Below, piece by piece: positions 17,135-25,558 of a DNA stretch of 64,000 bases (positions are counted from its first letter, which is position 1; every line of letters starts with the position of its first letter). The notes beneath the pieces are model-generated. The model saw nothing but the letters and a program-made list of their open reading frames with translations, ran no database searches and was not told the origin of the DNA. The DNA comes from Labilibaculum sp041595635. GTDB lineage: Bacteria > Bacteroidota > Bacteroidia > Bacteroidales > Marinifilaceae. The position numbers were made by a program, and so were the translations under genes. Where the stretch lies: assembly GCF_041595635.1 (NCBI RefSeq), contig NZ_JBFHJW010000002.1, positions 94,464-158,463 on the forward strand, read 5' to 3'.

Positions 17135-18928
17135 ATGAAATCCAGGAATTATAAATTACATTTAGGAGTATTTTTCATGCTCTTTCTTTTCGTATTTACA
17201 GTCGCCTGTAAAGAAGATGATGACGATGACGATGTGCAAATTGAAACTATGGAAGAAACCATAGTAGATATAGTAGTAGATACTGACGATTTTTCCATTT
17301 TAGAGGAAGCTCTTAGCAAAGCTGATTTAGTAACTACCCTTAATGGAACCGGTCCATTTACAGTTTTTGCTCCTACAAATGACGCATTTGAAGCCCTATT
17401 TACGACACTAAATATTACGGGTATTGAAGATCTTAGTGCTGATGATTTAACACCCATACTTTTGTATCATGTACTTGGATTTGAGGCAATTTCTGCAGAT
17501 TTATCCAACTCATATGTTGAAAGTTTGAGTACCTACGATCCAGGAGATTATTCTATTCAAATTCTAGTAAATGTAGATTCAGGGGTTGAATTGAATGGTG
17601 CAACTAATGTTAGTTCTGCTGATGCTTTGGCTTCCAATGGTGTGATTCACACAATCGATCAGGTTCTGCTTCCACCTACAGTTGTTGATATAGCAATTGC
17701 AAATTCTTTGTTTGAAAATTTAGTAGCTGCAGTAGTAAAAGCAGATTTGGTAGATGCCCTCATAGCTGACGGCCCTTTTACTGTATTTGCACCTACTGAT
17801 GAAGCTTTTGAAACTCTTTTTACTGAATTGGGAGTTAGTGGGATTGATGATTTGAGTGCAGAAATCCTGTCACCAATACTTCTTGCGCATGTTGTGTCGG
17901 GAAATGTTAGAGCTGCCGATGTTAGCACAGGTACGGTAGCTACTTTAAACCAAGATTTTGATTTAGATATCGACACCGAAGGATCAGGTGTAGTTTTAAA
18001 CGGGAGTTCCAATGTTATAGCTACTGATGTACAAGGTAAAAATGGAGTTGTTCATGTTATTGATAAAGTGATTGTACCTTCAGATGAAGAGGAACCTCAA
18101 TCAATTTATGACATCGTTTCGGCTAACAGTGATTTTACTATTCTAATGGAATTCCTCATTTCAATGGATTTGGATGAAACACTCGATTCAGATGGAACAT
18201 TTACTGTTTTTGCACCTACGAATGATGCATTTGAAATCCTGTTTTCCAATCTTGGAATAAACCATTTTTCTGATCTTTCGGAAGGAGAAGGAACCCAAAT
18301 ATTACTATATCATGTTTTGGGAAGCATAGAAATGTCTACGGATCTAAATTCTGGTTATGTTGAAACGCTAAGTTTATTTCCCCAAACTGATTTTGGAATT
18401 CAATTATTAATTGATACAGAATCCGGTGTCCTACTTAATGGATCTAGCAATGTCACAACCCCAGATGTTGAGGCTTCAAACGGAGTTATTCATATTATTG
18501 ATGAAGGATTAGTTCCTCCAACTGTGGTTGATTTAGGAATTGCAAATCCATCATTTACTCATGTAACAGCAGCAATAGTAAGAGCGGGTTTAGAAGATGA
18601 TCTTAGGGCAGATGGACCATTTACTGTTTTGGCTCCAACCGATACCGCTTTTGAAGAATTATTTACCGATTTAGGCGTTTCTGGTATTGATGACATTGAT
18701 GCTGACGACTTAAAGAATATATTACTATACCATGTTGTTTCGGGTAATATAAGATCAACAGATGTTACTGCGGGTACAGTAGAAACCCTTAATGCTGACG
18801 CAGATCTTGTTGTTACTATAGATGGATCAGATGTAATAATTAATGATGACACAAATATTATTGCAGCTGATGTTCAAGGAGTGAATGGAGTTGTTCATGT
18901 AATTAATAAAGTCCTTATACCAGACTAA
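17135..18928 (+). CDS. Surface lipoprotein with four fasciclin (FAS1) domains
   Basis: 597 residues. The signal peptide ends FTVAC with lipobox Cys25, followed by KEDDDDDD, matching the acidic Bacteroidota lipoprotein export signal for the cell surface. Four FAS1 domains follow at about residues 43-178, 183-317, 323-458 and 463-597, each with a GPFTVFAPTNDAF-like H1 motif and a GVVHVIDKV-like closing motif. Domains 1 and 3 resemble each other, as do 2 and 4 (for example VSGIDD...HVVSGN), so the gene arose by duplicating a two-domain unit. The likely role is adhesion or matrix binding. Confidence 0.93.
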   Translation: MKSRNYKLHLGVFFMLFLFVFTVACKEDDDDDDVQIETMEETIVDIVVDTDDFSILEEALSKADLVTTLNGTGPFTVFAPTNDAFEALFTTLNITGIEDLSADDLTPILLYHVLGFEAISADLSNSYVESLSTYDPGDYSIQILVNVDSGVELNGATNVSSADALASNGVIHTIDQVLLPPTVVDIAIANSLFENLVAAVVKADLVDALIADGPFTVFAPTDEAFETLFTELGVSGIDDLSAEILSPILLAHVVSGNVRAADVSTGTVATLNQDFDLDIDTEGSGVVLNGSSNVIATDVQGKNGVVHVIDKVIVPSDEEEPQSIYDIVSANSDFTILMEFLISMDLDETLDSDGTFTVFAPTNDAFEILFSNLGINHFSDLSEGEGTQILLYHVLGSIEMSTDLNSGYVETLSLFPQTDFGIQLLIDTESGVLLNGSSNVTTPDVEASNGVIHIIDEGLVPPTVVDLGIANPSFTHVTAAIVRAGLEDDLRADGPFTVLAPTDTAFEELFTDLGVSGIDDIDADDLKNILLYHVVSGNIRSTDVTAGTVETLNADADLVVTIDGSDVIINDDTNIIAADVQGVNGVVHVINKVLIPD

Positions 18929-18935
18929 AAAAGCA

Positions 18936-18966
18936 ATAAAACCTGCAGTCTTTCTGCAGGTTTTAT
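18936..18966 (+). terminator. Terminator after the fasciclin gene
   Basis: A perfect 13-bp stem, ATAAAACCTGCAG (18936-18948) and CTGCAGGTTTTAT (18954-18966), with a TCTTT loop. The GC-rich core with flanking A/T tracts works as a terminator in either direction. Confidence 0.85.
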
Positions 18967-19028
18967 ATAATTTATTTAGATTTACTTTTGCATTATGCAC
19001 TATTCTCTTTCATCTAACTGATAAACAA

Positions 19029-19904
19029 ATGAGTAGATATTCTATTAAAGATCTTGAACAAATTACAGGAATAAAAGCACATACAATTCGAATATGGGAG
19101 AGAAGGTATGCAATTATTGAACCCCAACGTACCGAAACGAATATTCGCTATTATTCCGATCAAGACCTTAGAAGGCTACTAAACATATCAATGCTAAATG
19201 CTTCTGGAATAAAAATTTCCACATTAGCAGAAATGAAAAGTATCGATATAGAAACTAAAGTTTTGGAGGTTTCTAAGATGATGGATATAAAAAACACAAG
19301 TATTGATAAGTTGATATTGGCAAGCATTAATTTTGATGAGAATCTTTTTGAGTCCGTTTTGAACAAATGCATACTAGAGAAAGGAATGGAAAATACTACA
19401 ATTCAAATTCTTTTTCCTTTTTTTCAACGCATAGGAATTCTGTGGCAAGTGGGAACCATAAGTCCTGCACAGGAACATTTCATTTCCAATTTAATCCGAC
19501 AAAAACTATTTACCGCCATTGACTCAGTATCCGGCCCAAGGCACAATTCTTCAAAAAAAATTGTCTTTTTCTTAAAACAGGGAGAATTACATGAAGTTAG
19601 TATTTTATTTTATAATTACATAGCGAAAAAAAATGGAGCTAAAACATTATACCTTGGCCAAGATCTTCCTCTTACTGATTTAAAAAACGTGGTAGAAGAA
19701 TACAAGCCAGATTACTTATTTACCTCTTTTATCTCTCCAATTAGCTTAAGCGATTTAAGCGGTTATTTAAGATCTTTAGCTACTGAATTTAATGAAATTA
19801 AATTATTCGTTACGGGATCGCAGCTGAAACAAGAAAACCTTTCTATTCCTAATAATTTCAAACTAGTATCAAATATTTCTGATTTTAGGAGTATATTAAA
19901 ATAA
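19029..19904 (+). CDS. MerR-family regulator with degenerate cobalamin-binding-like domain
   Basis: 291 residues. Residues 1-70 are a MerR winged helix (YSIKDLEQITGIKAHTIRIWERRY). The centre is a helical bundle and the C-terminus a Rossmann-like domain (KTLYLGQDLPLTDLKNVVEEYKPDYLFTSF) as in CarH/LitR light sensors. The B12-ligating DxHxxG is not intact: the place reads GELHEVS, so the His may survive while Asp and Gly do not. Homologues in Bacteroidota often sit next to an ECF sigma gene and carotenoid or photolyase genes; here an ECF gene follows at 20085. A -7 element TACTTTTG (18983-18990) lies upstream. Confidence 0.85.
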   Translation: MSRYSIKDLEQITGIKAHTIRIWERRYAIIEPQRTETNIRYYSDQDLRRLLNISMLNASGIKISTLAEMKSIDIETKVLEVSKMMDIKNTSIDKLILASINFDENLFESVLNKCILEKGMENTTIQILFPFFQRIGILWQVGTISPAQEHFISNLIRQKLFTAIDSVSGPRHNSSKKIVFFLKQGELHEVSILFYNYIAKKNGAKTLYLGQDLPLTDLKNVVEEYKPDYLFTSFISPISLSDLSGYLRSLATEFNEIKLFVTGSQLKQENLSIPNNFKLVSNISDFRSILK

Positions 19905-20028
19905 ATACCTGAAAATCTTATTTTATTTCTATCTATTGAAAATACATTAAAGTCTTTGTAGCAATGCTTTAATGAGTTTTTGTTATTTAGAATACAAGCT
20001 TATTCAATGTATTGAAAAATTTTACGAC

Positions 20029-20059
20029 TTGACATTTGTTTAGTCTTTTGGTAAATTTG
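20029..20059 (+). promoter_or_regulatory. Promoter of the ECF sigma factor gene
   Basis: TTG at 20029-20031, 20 bases, then TAAATTTG at 20052-20059, a full -7 match. Transcription would start near 20066, with about 19 bases of leader. The gene can therefore be expressed independently of the MerR-type gene upstream. Confidence 0.65.
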
Positions 20060-20084
20060 TTAAACAATCACAAAACAAGATACC

Positions 20085-20585
20085 ATGACAGCAATTGAAT
20101 TCAAAACAAATATAGTAAGCTTAAATCCTCAATTGAAGCTTTATGCTCTTCGATTAACAGCCAATCAGGAGGATGCCATGGATTTATGCCAGGATACACT
20201 ATTAAAAGCGATTACATATAGTGCTAATTTTACCCATTCCAATCTTAAAGCCTGGACTTTTACCATCATGAAAAATATATTTATTAATGCTTACAGACGA
20301 AAGTTGAAGCAGAGGGAATGGATCTTACACGAAACAAAAAATCAAAATGCCATAGCCAACAGCAGAGGAGACAATCCTATATCATTACATACTTACAATG
20401 AAATAGTTGAGGAATTTAATAAACTGCATACCTCAATGAGGGAGCCTTTTAAGATGTATTTAGATGGATTTAAATATCGTGAGATTGCTGAACATTTAGA
20501 TTTGCCTATTGGTACAATTAAAAGTCGTATTTTTCAAGCTCGAAAATTTTTAATGAGTAACCTTAGAGAATTTGCACAACATTGA
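20085..20585 (+). CDS. ECF-type RNA polymerase sigma factor
   Basis: 166 residues. Region 2 is visible at about residues 15-75 (LKLYALRLTANQEDAMDLCQDT, LKAWTFTIMKNIFINAYRR), region 4 at about 110-160 (YREIAEHLDLPIGTIKSRIFQARK). There is no region 3 or 1, so it is an ECF factor, without a visible anti-sigma gene next to it. The upstream neighbour is a MerR/B12-like regulator, a pair that in Flavobacteriia and relatives is linked to light or oxidative stress. The regulon is unknown. Confidence 0.9.
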   Translation: MTAIEFKTNIVSLNPQLKLYALRLTANQEDAMDLCQDTLLKAITYSANFTHSNLKAWTFTIMKNIFINAYRRKLKQREWILHETKNQNAIANSRGDNPISLHTYNEIVEEFNKLHTSMREPFKMYLDGFKYREIAEHLDLPIGTIKSRIFQARKFLMSNLREFAQH

Positions 20586-20708
20586 TATCGGATAAAGTCC
20601 TAATTATTATTGATCAAATATTCCTATTTATTAATAAGTCTTTCTTATATTTGCTAACCAATAACAGATTCTTTCTGTATTGCAACTTATTTATAAAAAC
20701 ATCTAAAT

Positions 20709-20996
20709 ATGGCAAGTAGAAGACGCTTAAAAAAAGATATCGATTACCTTTGTTTTGAGGTAATTTCAGATTGTTACAATTACAATTATTTACATCCTGA
20801 AAACAAAGATGAAGTAATGGAAATTGTAAAAAATACAATTGTTTCACGCAACGAATTAATTGCTCGAGTAAATCATCCTGACGGTAAAGACAATGCTAAA
20901 ATTGTTAAAGCTTACTATAAGGCTGTTTATACTGATTTAATCAAAAATGTTGATGAATCGTTTCAGAAATTGAGTAATTTAATTAAGAAAAAATAA
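20709..20996 (+). CDS. Conserved hypothetical protein, small and basic
   Basis: 95 residues, soluble, helical, with a basic N-terminus (ASRRRLKKDIDYL) and C-terminus (LIKKK). I recognise it as the kind of short conserved hypothetical seen across Bacteroidota but can give no function. A -7 element TATATTTG at 20646-20653 sits 55 bases before the ATG, and a strong terminator follows at once, so it is probably a single-gene transcript. Confidence 0.7.
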   Translation: MASRRRLKKDIDYLCFEVISDCYNYNYLHPENKDEVMEIVKNTIVSRNELIARVNHPDGKDNAKIVKAYYKAVYTDLIKNVDESFQKLSNLIKKK

Positions 20997-21020
20997 TTTC
21001 TTTCAAAAGATTTTTCTGAT

Positions 21021-21049
21021 AGCTTTGCATAGTTTGCAAAGCTTTTTTT
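21021..21049 (+). terminator. Terminator whose T-tract abuts the next start codon
   Basis: A perfect 9-bp stem, AGCTTTGCA (21021-21029) and TGCAAAGCT (21035-21043), with a TAGTT loop and seven T ending at 21049. The ATG of the metalloprotease gene begins at 21050, with no room for a separate leader, so that gene relies on read-through or on an unusual start. Confidence 0.85.
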
Positions 21050-21772
21050 ATGCCCGAAGAAAAAATAATTGTCATAAAGGAAATTGGAGAAATTCTTTTT
21101 AAAAAGAGTAAAAGATTTAAGCGCTTATCTGTTAGAATAGCCCCAAATAAAGGCGTATGGGTGAATGTTCCTTTCACAATTAGCTATAAGGAAGCTATTC
21201 ACTTTTCATTGCAAAATAAGGAATGGATAAAAAAGAATCAGATAAGAGCGAAAGCGAAGGAAAGTAATCAATCGATTTTTAGCCCAGAGATCGAATTTAA
21301 AACCCGATTTCATAAGCTCCAACTTTGTCCTGCTGATGTAAATAATTATTCCGCAAAACTCTCTGATGGTAATCTGCAGGTAACATATCCACTAGGGTGC
21401 ACCATCGAAAATAAGGAATTACAATCTTTCATACAAAATTCTATTATTGAAACTTTACGCAGAGAGGCTAATTATTATCTTCCCAAGAGAATTAAGCAAT
21501 TAGCAGAAACATGTGGGTTTAACTACCAATCGCTTACCATTAAAAATACCAAAAGTCGATGGGGATCATGTTCTCACGATAATAAAATAAACCTCAATCT
21601 TCATTTAATGAGATTACCTCACGAACTCTGCGATATGGTAATTCTTCACGAGCTTTGCCATACCATAGTTAAAAATCACTCTAAAGATTTTTATCATCTT
21701 TTAGAACAGCATTGTTCAGAACTAAAACGAAAAAGAAAAGCAATTAAGAATTACTCTACAACAATATATTAG
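21050..21772 (+). CDS. YgjP-type zinc metalloprotease (DUF45/WLM-like)
   Basis: 240 residues. After an N-terminal beta region (KRFKRLSVRIAPNKGVWVNVP) comes the family signature: KSRWGSCSHDNKINLNLHLM, then the zincin helix HELCHTIVKNHSKDF with HExxH and a third His downstream, at residues about 201-213. YgjP proteins are intracellular metallopeptidases of poorly known substrate. The ATG at 21050 follows a terminator T-tract directly; the next in-frame Met is too far inside the domain, so I keep it. The gene ends 1 base before the next ATG region, so the two are co-transcribed. Confidence 0.87.
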   Translation: MPEEKIIVIKEIGEILFKKSKRFKRLSVRIAPNKGVWVNVPFTISYKEAIHFSLQNKEWIKKNQIRAKAKESNQSIFSPEIEFKTRFHKLQLCPADVNNYSAKLSDGNLQVTYPLGCTIENKELQSFIQNSIIETLRREANYYLPKRIKQLAETCGFNYQSLTIKNTKSRWGSCSHDNKINLNLHLMRLPHELCDMVILHELCHTIVKNHSKDFYHLLEQHCSELKRKRKAIKNYSTTIY

Positions 21773-21773
21773 T

Positions 21774-22151
21774 ATGAACCAGCATATTTATATTTTAATT
21801 GGTATCTGCATATTAACCTTTTTAGTGGGTAATAAATTAAGGCAGTTACTAAGTGGGAGAAGTGCTCATAAGAATACAAAAGCACGTAAAAAGGCTAAAA
21901 AAACAACATCAGTTCAATCGCCTACATCAATAAAAAAGGAGAAATTAAAATTGGCCTTTCTTTATATCCAGTTAATTATAGTTTTTGCTCTGTTAATTTT
22001 CATGATTCCAGCATTATCAAGAGATATTCTTTCTACTGCTCAAATAGACAATCAAAATTTACTACTCCGGATTCTAATTGTCGTATTTGCCATTTACATT
22101 TTAGTTATGGGTTTTTTAAAAATAAGAAAGACTCCCAAAAGTAAAAAATAG
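21774..22151 (+). CDS. Small membrane protein, function unknown
   Basis: 125 residues with an N-terminal membrane segment (IYILIGICILTFLVG), a Lys-rich cytoplasmic loop (HKNTKARKKAKKTTS), and two further hydrophobic helices (AFLYIQLIIVFALLIFMIP and LLRILIVVFAIYILVMG). It starts one base after the metalloprotease stop. I see no family motif. Confidence 0.6.
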   Translation: MNQHIYILIGICILTFLVGNKLRQLLSGRSAHKNTKARKKAKKTTSVQSPTSIKKEKLKLAFLYIQLIIVFALLIFMIPALSRDILSTAQIDNQNLLLRILIVVFAIYILVMGFLKIRKTPKSKK

Positions 22152-23225
22152 AACTATTGCAAATAGTAAATATCTAATCTATTGATAAATTTGTGTTTAC
22201 ATTTCTCCACGAGGTTTGTATTCCATCAATTTTTCTGTAATACAAACTCCTGCAAATCCCCTAAATACCATACATTACACTGAATTAGAGATGATTAAAT
22301 GCTAAAATGCGTTTTTTAAGCTCATTACAATCCAATATTTGTAAACCAATGGGGAATGTGGTTACAAATATCATCTAAACATTCACATATTAACTTGAAT
22401 TTTTTCCAGCGAGAGAAGTTTCTAATTTACAAATTACAATTACTCACAGTTTAGTATTGTAACTTTATAAATTCACAATATTAATTTACGATTGTTATCT
22501 ATTTGCATAGAAAAGATCATACGGTTCACTTATGTAATTTACAATTTAAAACATATATTGGAATCCTGATAAGTTCAGAAACTATAAATCTTCTAGAAAA
22601 GGAGTATTTGTTAATATTGTAATACGCCTTTAGTTATAGGATGTTTTATTCTGATAGCTAGTCATTTAACTAATTCTAGTAAATAGATACTTTAAGGGTT
22701 TTGTGACAAATGTATTCAAATGTGTAAATTTGGTATTTATAAGTGAATTTCAAAAATCTTAGTTGCCTATTATTCAGTATGTTAATTAATCTATTTAAAG
22801 TGATTATATTATCGTTTTCATAACAATTTCCACCAGAAGTATTAAAAAATGTAAATTTCCACTATTTATTTTTGTAAAAATTTCATTTTACGAACATAAG
22901 CACAGAATATCAGTAACTTAAAACGATTAGGTCAGTTAATAGGATATAAGTAAGCTTTCTAATCACAAGAAGATATTAATCCTATTAACAAAACGGCATT
23001 TAGATGTAATTCACTAAAGTATTGTAGGTGTGGTCTTCTGTGGGATTTACAAAAGTAACAAGTGTATTAATTTACAAAATTGTATTTATCTGAATTGAAG
23101 TTTACCTTAGTAAATTACAATTGTATAATTATTCGCCTTTAAAATTTTGACTTTTGTAATATTTATTTTAAGTTTGTCTTGTTATTACAATTAACATCTG
23201 TAAAATTCACAATTATACAATTACT
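22152..23225. promoter_or_regulatory. Non-coding block dense in TTACAA/TTGTAA motifs
   Basis: 1,074 bases with no credible gene. By my count TTACAA occurs 9 times (22325, 22362, 22427, 22434, 22539, 23047, 23072, 23115, 23185) and TTGTAA 5 times (22339, 22457, 22617, 22872, 23154), against roughly 2 expected by base composition. Many sit in longer near-palindromes such as AATTTACAAATT. The block ends at the start of the XRE gene at 23226, with motifs at 23154 and 23185 immediately before it. It may be an operator array for that regulator, a nucleoid-protein site or a regulatory leader. Confidence 0.5.
22335..22371. repeat. Inverted repeat within the TTACAA block
   Basis: ATATTTGTAAACC (22335-22347) faces GGTTACAAATAT (22360-22371), matching as an inverted repeat except for one extra A-T step, across a 12-base spacer. 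It contains two of the counted motifs and is the most symmetrical element of the block. No T-run follows, so it is not a terminator. Confidence 0.5.
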
Positions 23226-23657
23226 ATGAAAAATCGAATTGTCCAGCTAATTAATAGTGAGGGCTTAACCTCTTCAAAATTTGCAGATACCATTGGTGTT
23301 CAAAGATCCAGTATTTCGCACATTCTATCTGGTCGTAATAACCCCAGCTTAGACTTTGTACAAAAAATATTGAGCTCATTCTCTAATATTGACCCTAATT
23401 GGCTTATTTCAGGAATTGGTAACATGTATAAATCAGAAGAAGGCACAACATCCTTATTTAAGGAAACAAGAACAGAGCAAATAGCAGTTGAAAATCAGAC
23501 TAATCACCCTCCTAAATTAAATAAGGAGCCAAGTCCTACTTTGTCTTCAAATACTGAACCTATGCTGGATATGAATGCATTTACATCAGGAAAACAGATC
23601 GAAAAAGTAGTGGTGTTTTACACTGATAAAACTTTTAAAGAATACAATCCTTCTTAA
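23226..23657 (+). CDS. XRE-family helix-turn-helix regulator
   Basis: 143 residues. Residues 1-65 are a Cro/C1-type HTH (SKFADTIGVQRSSISHILSGRNNPSLDFVQKILSSF in outline), followed by DPNWLISGIGNMYK, a tail typical of Bacteroidota XRE proteins. The rest is a Pro/Asn-rich linker and a short conserved end (KQIEKVVVFYTDKTFKEY). No peptidase domain, so it is not a LexA-like repressor. It follows the TTACAA-rich block and ends 14 bases before the -7 element of pyrK, so it may control itself or its neighbours. Confidence 0.85.
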   Translation: MKNRIVQLINSEGLTSSKFADTIGVQRSSISHILSGRNNPSLDFVQKILSSFSNIDPNWLISGIGNMYKSEEGTTSLFKETRTEQIAVENQTNHPPKLNKEPSPTLSSNTEPMLDMNAFTSGKQIEKVVVFYTDKTFKEYNPS

Positions 23658-23718
23658 ACATTTTTTAGCTTACCTTTGCCTGCGTTTATACCTATACAGT
23701 TTATTATAACCAGGCAGC

Positions 23719-24480
23719 ATGAAAAAATTAGTACAGGATTTTAAGGTACTGCACAAAAAAGAGCTTAACGAAAACACTTTTATCATTGATGTAGAGGCAT
23801 CTACACCTTTACCTGACATTAAGCCAGGACAATTTGTTAATGCTCTTGTAGAAAATGCAACAAATACCTTCCTAAGAAGACCTTTATCCATCCATTTTGT
23901 TGATTACGAGAAAAATATCATCAAATTATACATTAAAAAAATTGGAGAAGGCACAGCTAAACTCAGCGAGTTAAACATTGGCGAAAAGCTTAATCTAATT
24001 TTCCCATTAGGAAATCAATATTCCATCCCTAAAAACGCTAAAACCCTTTTGATTGGTGGAGGCTGTGGTGTAGCACCCTTGCTATACCTAGCTAAACAGC
24101 TTGCTGATGCAGGAAACGAAGTAACAACCCTATTGGGTGTTCGTTCTGCATTCGATGCGGTTGAATTAGATCCGTACAAAGAATATGGTCGCATTTTCGT
24201 TACTACAGAGGATGGTTCAATTGGTGAAAAAGGCTATCCCACACAACATTCAGTGCTAAACGAGAAGTTTGATTACACTTTTACTTGTGGTCCAGAACCC
24301 ATGATGAAAGCAGTAGCTGCGTATTCTAAAAGTAATAACATTCCGTGCGAAGTTTCTCTCGAAAACACAATGGCTTGCGGTATTGGAGCCTGCTTATGCT
24401 GTGTAACCGATACAAAAAGAGGTAATATATGTACATGCACCGAAGGTCCGGTGTTCAATATAAATGAGTTAAAATGGTAA
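23719..24480 (+). CDS. pyrK: Dihydroorotate dehydrogenase electron-transfer subunit PyrK
   Basis: 253 residues. FAD domain with FLRRPLSIHFVD and GQFVNALVE, NAD domain with LIGGGCGVAPLLYLA, and the C-terminal [2Fe-2S] cysteines in ACGIGACLCCVTD and ICTCTEG. PyrK passes electrons from the PyrD flavin to NAD+ in class 1B enzymes, in pyrimidine synthesis. A TACCTTTG -7 box (23671-23678) lies upstream, and the 3' end overlaps pyrD by 7 bases. Confidence 0.95.
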   Translation: MKKLVQDFKVLHKKELNENTFIIDVEASTPLPDIKPGQFVNALVENATNTFLRRPLSIHFVDYEKNIIKLYIKKIGEGTAKLSELNIGEKLNLIFPLGNQYSIPKNAKTLLIGGGCGVAPLLYLAKQLADAGNEVTTLLGVRSAFDAVELDPYKEYGRIFVTTEDGSIGEKGYPTQHSVLNEKFDYTFTCGPEPMMKAVAAYSKSNNIPCEVSLENTMACGIGACLCCVTDTKRGNICTCTEGPVFNINELKW

Positions 24481-25388
24481 ATTTGGAAGTAAAACTTAAG
24501 GATCTGATTCTTAAAAATCCGGTAATGACTGCTTCCGGAACATTTGGATATGGTGAAGAATTCGAAGATTTTATCGATATTAATCAATTAGGAGGCATTC
24601 TTGTAAAAGGAACTACCAGACATCATCGGGAAGGAAATGCATATCCTAGAATGGCTGAAACACCATCTGGAATGCTTAATGCTGTTGGTTTGCAAAACAA
24701 AGGGGTTGAATATTTCTGCGATCAGATTTATCCTAGAATTAATCATTACGATACCAATATTTTAGTGAATGTTTCGGGCTCAACCATAAGTGACTACGTT
24801 GAAACAGCTGCAATGATCAATGAACTGGATAAAATCCCTGCCATAGAATTGAATATATCTTGTCCTAATGTAAAGGAGGGCGGCATGGCTTTTGGTACTA
24901 GTAGTTTATCAGCTGCTTCAGTTGTTAGTGAGGTTCGTAAAGTTTACAAAAAGCATTTAATGGTAAAGTTATCGCCTAATGTTACCGATATAAGCGAAAT
25001 AGCTAAAGCTGTTGAAGCTGAAGGAGCTGATTCCGTATCACTTATTAATACATTGCTAGGCATGGCAATCGATTCAGAAAGTAGAAAACCTCTTTTATCA
25101 ACAATTACAGGAGGTTTATCTGGCCCCTGCTTAAAACCAGTAGCTTTACGAATGGTTTGGCAGGTTTTTAATGCTGTTAATATCCCCATTGTTGGTTTAG
25201 GAGGTATAATGAATGCAAAAGATGCTATCGAATTTATTCTTGCAGGAGCTTCTGCCTTTCAAGTAGGAACTGCGAACTTTATCGATCCTCAAGTAACAGT
25301 TAAGATTGTTGAAGGAATTCGGGACTATATGGTAAGACATCAGGTGGAAAATATAACTGATTTAATTGGAGCTCTTAAGTTGCAGTAA
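24474..25388 (+). CDS. pyrD: Dihydroorotate dehydrogenase B catalytic subunit PyrD
   Basis: 304 residues, FMN-binding TIM barrel. MTASGTFGYGEEF near the N-terminus, NISCPNVKEGG with the catalytic Cys, and the phosphate-binding VGLGGIMNAKDAIEFILAGAS and FQVGTANF at the C-terminus are all present. It oxidises dihydroorotate to orotate and passes electrons to PyrK. The start codon lies inside the last codons of pyrK (ATGGTAA), giving coupled expression of the 1B heterotetramer. Confidence 0.95.
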   Translation: MVNLEVKLKDLILKNPVMTASGTFGYGEEFEDFIDINQLGGILVKGTTRHHREGNAYPRMAETPSGMLNAVGLQNKGVEYFCDQIYPRINHYDTNILVNVSGSTISDYVETAAMINELDKIPAIELNISCPNVKEGGMAFGTSSLSAASVVSEVRKVYKKHLMVKLSPNVTDISEIAKAVEAEGADSVSLINTLLGMAIDSESRKPLLSTITGGLSGPCLKPVALRMVWQVFNAVNIPIVGLGGIMNAKDAIEFILAGASAFQVGTANFIDPQVTVKIVEGIRDYMVRHQVENITDLIGALKLQ

Positions 25389-25434
25389 TAGAGCTTGTTA
25401 AATTAAAGAAATAATTCTTTAATTGCTGATTCTG

Positions 25435-25466
25435 GAGTTTACATGTGTAATTGCAAATGTAAACTC
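25435..25466. terminator. Hairpin between pyrD and cobD
   Basis: A perfect 10-bp stem, GAGTTTACAT (25435-25444) and ATGTAAACTC (25457-25466), with a 12-base loop. The following bases (TTTGCTTTATT) make a weak T-tract. It probably ends the pyrKD transcript. I looked here for a cobalamin riboswitch and saw no B12-box-like element. Confidence 0.55.
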
Positions 25467-25558
25467 TTTGCTTTATTCCAATAAATAAAACCGCAAAACA
25501 CCAGCATAAACAGCTTACAATTAAGAATATTAACATTTATAAAACACTATATTAGAAG

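Noticed and set aside
25389..25558. Cobalamin riboswitch before cobD
   Set aside because: I looked for the B12-box and conserved core; only a simple hairpin at 25435-25466 is seen.
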